NCBI GenBank assembly: GCA_900770405.1
Contig: CAAGKL010000101.1
Coordinates: 1 to 35,023, forward strand
Length of the DNA: 35,023 nt
Reading direction: 5' to 3'
DNA from: Clostridia bacterium
GTDB taxonomy: Bacteria; Bacillota; Clostridia; UBA1381
Shown piece by piece: positions 23,181 through 31,721 of this stretch; the first letter of the stretch is position 1, and each line of letters starts with the position of its first letter. The notes under the pieces were generated by a model. The model searched no databases, was not told where the DNA came from, and was given only the letters and a program-made list of their open reading frames with translations. Made by a program: the position numbers and the translations under genes.

Positions 23181-23269
23181 ACTGATACTTTTTATTACAA
23201 AACATTTATTTTACGGAAGAATTTAGCTAAGCTTTTGACATTGTGAAAATATCACAAATATGATAGAAT
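23178..23269 (+). promoter_or_regulatory. Regulated promoter C of the exported-protein operon
   Basis: TAAACTGATACTTTTT (23178-23193) is identical to the box at 14402. TTTTGACATTG (23233-23243) and the extended -10 TGATAGAAT (hexamer 23264-23269) follow at the same offsets as in promoter A (57 and 86 bases from box start). TTGTGA lies 17 bases before the -10. The start codon at 23337 is about 60 bases downstream of the expected transcription start. Confidence 0.75.
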
Positions 23270-23336
23270 ATTTATAAGGATAAATGTTTATTTTAATGAA
23301 TTTAAAAATCTGCGCGTCGAAGGGAGATGATGGAAA

Positions 23337-26300
23337 ATGACTGCAAGCAATGCAAGAAGAATTTTGGCGGCTGTTATATGCGCTGCCTGTGTCACAGTGC
23401 TTTTGCCGGGCACGATAATTAACGGAGCGGACGCCGAGTGGAATGATTATTCCCGTGCAGAAAGAAATAAAAACATTTTTGAAATCGACCAAACCGCACC
23501 GCGGACCTTCAGTGTCGTCAAAAGGACAAGCACGGATGTTGACTGCGCGAGCGGCGAGCAATGGAGCGACGAGTCAAAATGCGCCGCTTTTTGCAGCTTT
23601 TACACGCAGACAAGTATTCCGACAGATATGTATTGCTATAATCTGTTCGGCTTTGACGGAATATATTACGATTTCCCGGCGGAGACCTTTGACAACTCGA
23701 AAAATTATGTGTTTTCAATACCGGTAAAGCGGACGAAAGGTGAAAATGTTCGTATTGGCACGGCAATTATGAATGACAAGGCGTCGGCGGTGGCGTATTC
23801 TGAGGAATACGGCAGTGAGGGCGCGCTGATAGATAATGATGACTATGAAGTCTTTGCGACAACGATTACGCCGTCAAAGGATTTCAAAAGCGGCAGTGTA
23901 AACAGATTTGCGATATTTTTCCCGGAAAACAGTGCAAGCGGCAACGGCGTTATGTTTGATTTGTCAAAGCCGGATAATGTGTACCTTGCGGAGGAGCAGG
24001 CATATGACCTGTCGGTGCAGGCGGACGGCAGAGTGATTGCAGCGCAGGGGGACAAGCTGTCGTTTTCGGCAAGGGTATTAAATCAGCTCGGCTTGTGCGG
24101 CGGACTTGACCAGGAATTTGAATGGTTTGCGTTGAACGGTGACCGCTCGGCGGTTACCGACAAAATAACATTTTCCGGAAGCGGAAATGTTACGGCGGAT
24201 CTGAGCAATGCCGATTGCGGTGAATATGTCATCGTCGCAAAAGCTAAAAAGTATGATATGGTCAAAGGAATAAAGATTGCCGTTACCGATACAGCTCTTT
24301 CTGATACCGATGCAGCCAAGCCTGAAAATCTGATTCCGGATATTACCGCCGGCGGCGGCTCAAAGTATCTGCACAGGAATAACGGCAGAATCGTATGGGA
24401 TAAGTATTATGATGTTGACCCAGATACAAACGGATACAGACTTAAATGTGCTTATAACGGGACGGGCGGACTGACGTTTGATTCCCCGGCATTGCATATG
24501 TTCGAGGGATTTGAGATTAATCCGCACAAAGCGGGAGCAGAATTCGACTTTAAAGCGGAGGCAGGAGCGAGTTATGTTATTCGCCTAAGGCTCAAAAATG
24601 CGTCTGCGGACGGCGTAACGCCGTATTTCGGTGCTGCTATGCACGATCTTGCACACGCGGTAGTCACAAACGAGTATAAAGAAGCAGGTATGCCGGTCGG
24701 AGAGGACTGGACGACCTTTGATGCGACAATAACGCTGCCGGAGGATTATAATATATATGGTGAGGACGGCATTAAGCAGTATTATAACTCTGTCTTTATG
24801 GGAATGCCGGCAGGGACGCCGGAGGGTGCGGCATTTTGGGTAGATGTTTCTTCTAAGGATGCCGTGTATTTTGCAAAGGAGAAAGCGACCGGCATCAGTC
24901 TTGACTTTATAAAGCCGGACAGTATTTCTGCCGGCGATGAAATAAACGTAAAAGCTAAAGTATTAAATCAGCTGGGCAATGAGGGAACGCTCTCGCAGGA
25001 GCTGAACTGGTATTGTGTGAGCAATGACCGGACAACGCCTGTTGAGGGAGTCAGCATAATCCCGACTGCGGACGGCGTAAAAATTCGCGTAAATGATACG
25101 GATAGCATAAGCGGCAGTACAAGAATAGTTGCGGTATCGCAAGAGTACGGCATTGCTGCAGGCATAGCCGCGTTTCCCAATTCGGTTGTTACGAAAGTAT
25201 ATGTTTCACCGCAGGGAGATGACGAAAATGACGCAAGCTTTGAAAATCCGCTTGCAACTCTTGACGGAGCGAAAGACTTTATAAGAAAGCTTGGAAACAA
25301 CACTGCCGTAGAAGTAATTTTTGCCGGCGGTGTGTATTATTTCAGCAACGGTGCAAGGTTTACAGCAGCGGATTCCGGAACGAAGAATATGCACATCACA
25401 TATAGAGCAGCACAAGGGGAAAATGTGGTTTTTTCCGGCGCGGCAAGACTTGATTTGTCGAATGCAAGGCCGGTGACGGACGAGGATATTTTGTCAAGAC
25501 TGAAGCCGGGGGTGAAAAACAGGGTTGTTGAGCTGGAGCTTGACGGTGTGCCGCTTGAGAATATGCAGACCGCGGCAACGTTCGACACACTTATTGACGG
25601 CGGCAGGGAATATCCGCTTTTGTATCTCGGCGGCGAGGAGCAAATGCAGGCGCAATGGCCGAACGGCAGCGGAAATTATGCGAAGTTTGAATATGACGGA
25701 GCAGGTTCGGCGGCATCGAAAAGCAGTATTTTGTATACTGACAATGAACCGTCGGACTGGAGCAAGGCTACAGACTGGTGGATCGGCGGATACATAAATA
25801 ACGACTATCGTTACACAAGATTTCCGGTGTCGGGAATTGACGCGGAAAATAAAAGGATAAATCTTATGGTAAATGAAAATGTGTCGGGGCTGTACGTGAA
25901 GGATATGTCCGAGGAATCGTCCACGCCTGTTTCGAAAAGATGGAAGGCATTTAATCTTCTTGAAGAAATAGACACGCCGACCGAATGGTGCATTGACGTT
26001 CAGAATAAAAAACTGTACTATTATCCGCCGCACACAAAGCAGACCGAGGCCCTTGAACTGTCGGTGCTCAGTGAGCCGCTGATCAGTATGAGCAATACAG
26101 AATACGTCGGCTTTAAGGATATAATTTTTGAGAACACGAGATCGGCTGCGATAAATGCTGTTGATGTACGCGGGATAGATGTCATAGGGTGCACATTCAA
26201 GAATATCGGTACGCACGGATTTGTAAATTACGGTACAAAATATGCGCAGACCGATAAAGATTATTGGCAAAGACAGTATATAGACGCGGCATATGACTGC

Positions 26301-27833
26301 ACGATTTCCGATTGCCGCTTTGATAACATCGGCGGTCATGCGGTGCTTATGGACGGCGGAAATGTTGACACGCTGACTCTAGGAGAAAACGTTGTCAGGG
26401 ATAATATAATGTACCGCTGTGCGCAGAAGATAAGCGGCTGCGAGGCGATTATGCTGAAAGGCTGCGGAAATATTATCGAGCACAATAATATAGGCTGCTG
26501 CCCGTTTCAGGCAATCCGTTTTTACGGCAACGACCATCAGATAAGATACAACGAAATCCACGATGTACTTCAGGAAACCGATGACGCAGGGGCAATTTAC
26601 TGCGGCAGAAATACCGTACAGCGCGGCAGCAGTATCAGCTTCAATTATATACACGATATCGAGGGTGCATATTCCGCAACTTTCGGACATAAGCCGGCAA
26701 TTTATTTTGACGACGGTCAGACCGGCGTCAGTGCGGAGAAGAACATTATAAAAAATGCAAAGATAAATGTATACACAAACGGAGTTGATAACACTTTCAG
26801 CAATAATACAAGCGTCAATATAACAAAGACAAATTTGGATTTCAGAAACGGAGGAGCTGCAAGCAACAACAATACGGAAACAGATGCGTTTAGCGGATAT
26901 ATTTTTGATACCGCATTGTATTATTCAAAGTATCCGAATTTACAGACCATAGTCGAAAAATCGAGCAGGACGGACAGAAGTCTCGCACTTTTAAACCAAG
27001 TCAAAAACAATCTGAATGTCGGTGGTATCGGCGGCGACGGCATTGGCAGCTACACGAAATATGTAAAAGATCCGTTTTGGATATTTTCAGCTGGCGAGCT
27101 TAATCCGAATGTGAGCGGCAATGTCGAAGCGGACAGCAGTGACTGCTTTGTTGACGCACAAAATCAGGATTTTCGGGTAAAGATCAGCTCGGAATATGCA
27201 TCGCTCGGTGTTCTTGATGAAAGTTTTGATATTAATTTAATCGGCGGCGGTACGGGAATATCCGATCTGAAACCGAAGGCAGTGAGTCCGTATAACGGTG
27301 AGAATACCAATTCAAAAAAGATACATTTCAGCTGGAGCGAGCCGTTTGGCGCAACGGGCTATACGATAGAGATTGCTGCGGACAAAGCCTTTGAAAGTAT
27401 CATCACAAAGCAGAATACGAGCTATTGCTGTGCCGATATTGAGCTGCCTGAATGTGACGGGACGGCTTATTATTGGAGAGTTACGGCGCACAATACGTCG
27501 CGCCGATTTGCGGCGGATGGCGTGAGCGATGTATATAGCTTTGTAAACGGCGGCAATATTGTTGCCAATTTAAAAGAAACGGAAGACAGGGTGTTTGTAT
27601 ATCTTTTGAACAATACGGCGGCGGATATTTCCGATACATACGTATTTTTCACGGAGTACGACGAGGACGGACGGCTTGCGGCAGTCGAGATGTGCAGCGG
27701 CGCACTGGAGTGCGGAGCGGAAAAAGTTCTGGGATTTTCATACGGCGGCAGGGAGAATGCCAATGTGTTGGTATGGAACAAGGAAATGGCGTCGCTGAGG
27801 CAGCCGGTTTATTTAAACCTGACGGAGGGGTAA
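23337..27833 (+). CDS. Exported multidomain parallel beta-helix protein (putative polysaccharide-active enzyme)
   Basis: This 1498-residue secreted protein has a signal peptide (residues 1-33) and two tandem copies of an unrecognised module of about 280 residues (about 46-320 and 330-615), each ending in an Ig-like half. A catalytic-looking region begins VYVSPQGDDENDASFENPLA (about 620), with WPNGSGNY, WWIGGYINNDYRY, RWKAFNLLEEID and then parallel beta-helix rungs (about 915-1230). An Fn3-like domain (about 1305-1395, with FSWSEPFGATGYTIEIA) and a final beta domain end it. The entry region resembles right-handed beta-helix hydrolases such as GH141, but a family cannot be fixed. There is no SLH domain or sortase motif, so it is released or held by partners. 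AAGGGAG precedes ATG 23337. Confidence 0.82.
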   Translation: MTASNARRILAAVICAACVTVLLPGTIINGADAEWNDYSRAERNKNIFEIDQTAPRTFSVVKRTSTDVDCASGEQWSDESKCAAFCSFYTQTSIPTDMYCYNLFGFDGIYYDFPAETFDNSKNYVFSIPVKRTKGENVRIGTAIMNDKASAVAYSEEYGSEGALIDNDDYEVFATTITPSKDFKSGSVNRFAIFFPENSASGNGVMFDLSKPDNVYLAEEQAYDLSVQADGRVIAAQGDKLSFSARVLNQLGLCGGLDQEFEWFALNGDRSAVTDKITFSGSGNVTADLSNADCGEYVIVAKAKKYDMVKGIKIAVTDTALSDTDAAKPENLIPDITAGGGSKYLHRNNGRIVWDKYYDVDPDTNGYRLKCAYNGTGGLTFDSPALHMFEGFEINPHKAGAEFDFKAEAGASYVIRLRLKNASADGVTPYFGAAMHDLAHAVVTNEYKEAGMPVGEDWTTFDATITLPEDYNIYGEDGIKQYYNSVFMGMPAGTPEGAAFWVDVSSKDAVYFAKEKATGISLDFIKPDSISAGDEINVKAKVLNQLGNEGTLSQELNWYCVSNDRTTPVEGVSIIPTADGVKIRVNDTDSISGSTRIVAVSQEYGIAAGIAAFPNSVVTKVYVSPQGDDENDASFENPLATLDGAKDFIRKLGNNTAVEVIFAGGVYYFSNGARFTAADSGTKNMHITYRAAQGENVVFSGAARLDLSNARPVTDEDILSRLKPGVKNRVVELELDGVPLENMQTAATFDTLIDGGREYPLLYLGGEEQMQAQWPNGSGNYAKFEYDGAGSAASKSSILYTDNEPSDWSKATDWWIGGYINNDYRYTRFPVSGIDAENKRINLMVNENVSGLYVKDMSEESSTPVSKRWKAFNLLEEIDTPTEWCIDVQNKKLYYYPPHTKQTEALELSVLSEPLISMSNTEYVGFKDIIFENTRSAAINAVDVRGIDVIGCTFKNIGTHGFVNYGTKYAQTDKDYWQRQYIDAAYDCTISDCRFDNIGGHAVLMDGGNVDTLTLGENVVRDNIMYRCAQKISGCEAIMLKGCGNIIEHNNIGCCPFQAIRFYGNDHQIRYNEIHDVLQETDDAGAIYCGRNTVQRGSSISFNYIHDIEGAYSATFGHKPAIYFDDGQTGVSAEKNIIKNAKINVYTNGVDNTFSNNTSVNITKTNLDFRNGGAASNNNTETDAFSGYIFDTALYYSKYPNLQTIVEKSSRTDRSLALLNQVKNNLNVGGIGGDGIGSYTKYVKDPFWIFSAGELNPNVSGNVEADSSDCFVDAQNQDFRVKISSEYASLGVLDESFDINLIGGGTGISDLKPKAVSPYNGENTNSKKIHFSWSEPFGATGYTIEIAADKAFESIITKQNTSYCCADIELPECDGTAYYWRVTAHNTSRRFAADGVSDVYSFVNGGNIVANLKETEDRVFVYLLNNTAADISDTYVFFTEYDEDGRLAAVEMCSGALECGAEKVLGFSYGGRENANVLVWNKEMASLRQPVYLNLTEG

Positions 27834-27837
27834 TCTT

Positions 27838-30800
27838 ATGAAAAAAATAATCGCATTGGTTTTATGCGCGGCAATGCTGCACGGCAGTGCCGGATTTGCA
27901 GAACGGGCATCTGTGGCAGCTTTGCCGGAGACAGGCTACAGCGACTATATCCCCGGCGATATGCCGGTAAATATGATGGATATAGACCAGACAGCGGCAC
28001 GTACATTTTCATACAATGCCGGAAGAAACACAAGAAATGTCGACTGTGTTTTGGACTTGTCTGTCGAAAACTGGTCGGATAATGCCAAAACCTACAGCCC
28101 ACTTGTGCTGAAAAGCGTGAACGATGTCACAGTAGATGCGGGGAATAAAGGGTTTTGGGGAATTGTCAGCAAACAGGTGCAGTTCGAGGGAGGCAGGAAT
28201 TATGTTTTTTCCGTACCGATGAAGAAAACCTCGGGCGATGAGGTATATATCGGTGCTGCGCTTACTAACGAAAAGGACGATGGCTTGGTATATTCAAGAG
28301 AGCTTGGACAGGACGGCATAGCCGTATCGGACACGGAACAGCTTTTAAAAGCTACCTTCAGTACGCCCGATGCCGATTATTCGCAAAATCACGTTTTGGT
28401 AATAGGCTTTGCGCGCGATACGAAAAGCGGGGCGAATATTGAATTTAATATGTCCTATGCCGATGCGGTGTATTTCGGAGAGGAACAGGCGTACAACATT
28501 AACTGCAGCCTGCTGACACCCGAGGAGGAGGTTGCGCAGGGCAGCAGTATCCGGCTTAAGGCTGAGGTCGTGAATCAGATAGGGATAAAGGGAAATCTCA
28601 GTCAAGACATAGAATGGGCTGCGTTTAATGCGGACAGAAGTGCAAGGGTTGACGGCTTTGATTTTGAGGTCGGAGCTGACGGCATTGCCACAGTAAGAAT
28701 TGATAAAAATGTTGCAAACGGCGAATATACACTTGCAGCAGCTTCCAGCACATATGACGGCTTTGTCAAAAGTGTGACAATAAAGCTTTCCGACAGCAGC
28801 GATGACGGAATTGACATATCAAAGCTGAAAGATTATGAGCGCGACGAGATAACAGCGCCGAACCTTATGGATATTGACAAAACGGCAACGAGAACCTTCG
28901 CAAATAATGCGGTCAGAAATGATACGTGCGTTGACCAGCAGCTCGGCAGAACGTGGGTAGATGCCGCAGCTTGCTTCGGACCGTTTTATCTTGAGTCGAT
29001 AAGTGATATTAAAGATGCCGGAACACGTGCCTTTTTCGGTTCGACACATTCTATGATTGCACTTGAAAATGATAAAGCCTATGTGCTGTCCCTGCCGATA
29101 AAAAAAATCGCGGGCGATGATGTTAAAATCGGTGCTGCTTTGACAAATTCCGGCAACGGTGTTGTGTATTCAAACGAATACGGCAGCGGCGGTGTTTCAA
29201 TCGGAGACGAGTCGAGAGTATATTCTTTTTCGCTGAGACCGTCACCGGCAGCTGACTATACAAATAATCATTTAATCGTTATCGGATTTCCGGCAGGGAC
29301 AAAAGCGGGCGCAAAGGTGGAGATTGATGTATCTAAAAAGGATAACATATACTTTGCCGAGGAACAGGCGTATGACATCAGATGCGCTGCGGTAAGCGCC
29401 GCGAAGGAGATATGCCAGGGAGAAAACATTCAGGTTAAGGCAGAGGTGCTTAATCAAATCGAAATGCCCGGAAATCTTAACCAAAGCTTTAAATGGATTG
29501 CGCTTAATGAGGATAAGACGCAAAGAGCGGAGGGCTTTAAATTCCGTACAAAGGAGGACGGCACGGCAACAGTAAGCATTAGCGCCGATACTCCTGTAGG
29601 CAGATATGCGCTTGCTGCAATTTCAAAGGAATATGACGGCTTTATAAAGACGATGTATATTGATGTCAACCCGAGAAGAATATACGACAAAACAACAAGC
29701 GATGACGGAAAATACAGCATATCGGTAAATGCTGCGGGAAATGATGTGCTGAATGTAGGCGATAAGGTTAAACTTACGGCGACGGTTACACCAGATGCCG
29801 ACGGTGAGATAAAATGGTATGTTGTCGATGAAAACCGGAATACATATGCTGACTGGATTGAACCGAAAGCAGACGGTGAGAATGCCGAGATTGTTATAGA
29901 TGAGTTTTCACGCACCGGCGAATATTATGTGATTGCAGAAAAAGAACTGGAAAATGACACGATAAGAGCAAGTGCGAAGATTTCCGTAGAAGTGCCCGCG
30001 CTGTGGCAGTTTGCGAGAGATAATCTTGGATCTATGAGCGCACAGGAGCTGGCTTCTGTTATAAATAAGTACGCAAAGGCGCTTGATATTGACTTTGTGA
30101 GTGATGACGAATATTCGTATGATGCGGCAAGCGCTTTGGTTTTGAGCAGTCACGATAAAGATTTGGATACGGAGCAGGCGGTAAAGGAGATTTTTGAAAG
30201 TGCAATTGCGGCGTCGCTGTTTATGAAAAATCCGAAAAATCTGGCTCTTTGCGATAATAACGGAGATTTTACATTTGAAAATGAACTGCACCTTGACAAT
30301 ATTGATACAAACAATATAACCGTATGGCAGAATTACAAGAAGTATCTGTCGTCATCAGGCAAAAAGGAGCTTGCGGGTGCACTCGTCGGAGAATATGCGG
30401 ATTATGATGCTTTTCTGAAAAAATTTGCTGTTCTGAGCATTTTGGGCAGTATCAAAAGCCCGGCGGTAGGCGGAACGGGATACATCTCGGAAATTCTGAC
30501 TAAGGAAAATACCGATTTTGCCGGAATTAACGTAAACAAATATCTGAACGCATCAAATAAAAGTGACTATAACAGCTTTATTGCGAGAAAGAGCTATACG
30601 GTGGCGGAGCTTGAGAAGGCTGTTGCGGAGTATAGTACAAATAGTGGCTCCGGATCAGGCTCAGGCGGTGGCAGCTCGGGCGGAGGCAGCAGTGTACCGA
30701 GCGGTTCCGGCTCAAAGGTGCAGATAAGCTATGAACCTAAATATGAGATGTTTACAGACGTAGCAGATGGGCACTGGGCATTTGCCGATATTTATGAGTT

Positions 30801-31293
30801 GCGGCAAAGAGGGATTATCTCGGGCGTGTCGGAGAATGAATTCGCGCCGGAGACAACCGTGACAAGAGAACAGCTCGTGAAGATGATATGCGACGCGTTT
30901 GATATCAAGCCTATTGATGCCGGGAGCAGTTTCAGTGATGTTGATGCCGGTGCGTGGTATGCGCCATATATTGAGGCGGCAAGCAGGAATGAGCTTATCA
31001 GCGGAATCGGTAGCGGTATGTTCGGCATCGGCTCGCCAATAAAGCGCGAGGACATATGCGTGATAATATATCGCGCAATGAATATTGCAGACGGTGTGAG
31101 CGGCGAGCTTGCATTTGCGGATAATGACGATATTGACGATTACGCAAAGGATGCGGTTGCATATCTGAGTTCGTACGGTGTTATTAACGGATTTGAGGAC
31201 AACACCTTCCGCCCGGCGGCGTATTGCACAAGGGCGCAGGCGGCGCGAATCCTGTGCGGCGTTCTCAACGTGAAGGGAGTTATTGAAAAATGA
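27838..31293 (+). CDS. Cell-surface protein with tandem modules and three C-terminal SLH domains
   Basis: This 1151-residue exported protein has a signal peptide (about 1-22) and two copies of the module also found in the preceding protein (about 45-325 and 340-612; each contains DIDxTAxRTF, an IGAALTN segment and EEQAYxI). A third Ig-like domain (about 620-720), a helical region, and a Gly/Ser linker (about 936-960) follow. Three SLH domains end it (FTDVADGHWAFADIYELRQR; FSDVDAGAWYAPYIEAASRN; YAKDAVAYLSSYGVINGF), which tether it to pyruvylated secondary cell-wall polymer. No catalytic motif is seen, so a binding or scaffold role is likely. GGAGGGG precedes the ATG; the stop overlaps the next start as ATGA (31290-31293). 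Confidence 0.88.
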   Translation: MKKIIALVLCAAMLHGSAGFAERASVAALPETGYSDYIPGDMPVNMMDIDQTAARTFSYNAGRNTRNVDCVLDLSVENWSDNAKTYSPLVLKSVNDVTVDAGNKGFWGIVSKQVQFEGGRNYVFSVPMKKTSGDEVYIGAALTNEKDDGLVYSRELGQDGIAVSDTEQLLKATFSTPDADYSQNHVLVIGFARDTKSGANIEFNMSYADAVYFGEEQAYNINCSLLTPEEEVAQGSSIRLKAEVVNQIGIKGNLSQDIEWAAFNADRSARVDGFDFEVGADGIATVRIDKNVANGEYTLAAASSTYDGFVKSVTIKLSDSSDDGIDISKLKDYERDEITAPNLMDIDKTATRTFANNAVRNDTCVDQQLGRTWVDAAACFGPFYLESISDIKDAGTRAFFGSTHSMIALENDKAYVLSLPIKKIAGDDVKIGAALTNSGNGVVYSNEYGSGGVSIGDESRVYSFSLRPSPAADYTNNHLIVIGFPAGTKAGAKVEIDVSKKDNIYFAEEQAYDIRCAAVSAAKEICQGENIQVKAEVLNQIEMPGNLNQSFKWIALNEDKTQRAEGFKFRTKEDGTATVSISADTPVGRYALAAISKEYDGFIKTMYIDVNPRRIYDKTTSDDGKYSISVNAAGNDVLNVGDKVKLTATVTPDADGEIKWYVVDENRNTYADWIEPKADGENAEIVIDEFSRTGEYYVIAEKELENDTIRASAKISVEVPALWQFARDNLGSMSAQELASVINKYAKALDIDFVSDDEYSYDAASALVLSSHDKDLDTEQAVKEIFESAIAASLFMKNPKNLALCDNNGDFTFENELHLDNIDTNNITVWQNYKKYLSSSGKKELAGALVGEYADYDAFLKKFAVLSILGSIKSPAVGGTGYISEILTKENTDFAGINVNKYLNASNKSDYNSFIARKSYTVAELEKAVAEYSTNSGSGSGSGGGSSGGGSSVPSGSGSKVQISYEPKYEMFTDVADGHWAFADIYELRQRGIISGVSENEFAPETTVTREQLVKMICDAFDIKPIDAGSSFSDVDAGAWYAPYIEAASRNELISGIGSGMFGIGSPIKREDICVIIYRAMNIADGVSGELAFADNDDIDDYAKDAVAYLSSYGVINGFEDNTFRPAAYCTRAQAARILCGVLNVKGVIEK

Positions 31294-31721
31294 AAAAAAT
31301 AATAGCTTTTTGCCTTTGCGCAGCAATGCTGCTTTCAATTCCCGTCTGCACCTCGGCGGCGGATACGGAGAGCGGTGCGCTCTCGAAGGCGGAGAAATTT
31401 ATGATAGGCACAGGTATATTCAATATGGAATATACGCCGAAGAAGGTACTGACACGTGGAGAATTTGCTGCAATTCTGGTAAATGCACTCGGAATATCCG
31501 AACGTGAAAGCAGCAGCGGGAAAGCAGAGGTGACCGAAACAGATACTTCGCTTGAGGATGTTACGGTTGAAAAGGGCATATTTGATGATGTCGATATGTC
31601 ACACCCGTATTATAAGGAAATAATCGAAGCGAAGCAAAGGGGCGTTATGTCAGGAATTTCCGGAATACAGCATCACGCTAAAGGAGGCAGAGCGGGTAAT
31701 TTTGTCGCTCATCGGCTATGA
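31290..31721 (+). CDS. SLH-domain surface protein, 5' part of a frameshifted gene
   Basis: The reading frame encodes a signal peptide (MKKIIAFCLCAAMLLSIPVC) very similar to that of the preceding gene. A first SLH domain follows (ALSKAEKFMIGTGIFNMEYT to RGEFAAILVNALGI), and then the first half of a second (FDDVDMSHPYYKEIIEAKQR, GVMSGISG). The frame then drifts into IQHHAKGG and stops at 31721. The continuation of SLH 2 (FPEYSITLKEAERVILSLIG) is in the +1 frame from about 31651. The gene therefore lost a short stretch that is not a multiple of three near 31655-31665. The start is coupled to the previous stop (ATGA). Confidence 0.8.
   Translation: MKKIIAFCLCAAMLLSIPVCTSAADTESGALSKAEKFMIGTGIFNMEYTPKKVLTRGEFAAILVNALGISERESSSGKAEVTETDTSLEDVTVEKGIFDDVDMSHPYYKEIIEAKQRGVMSGISGIQHHAKGGRAGNFVAHRL

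Noticed and set aside
25494..26339. Long - strand open frame opposite the 1498-residue protein
   Set aside because: It is antisense to a well-supported beta-helix coding region, with no recognisable motif and no start signal.
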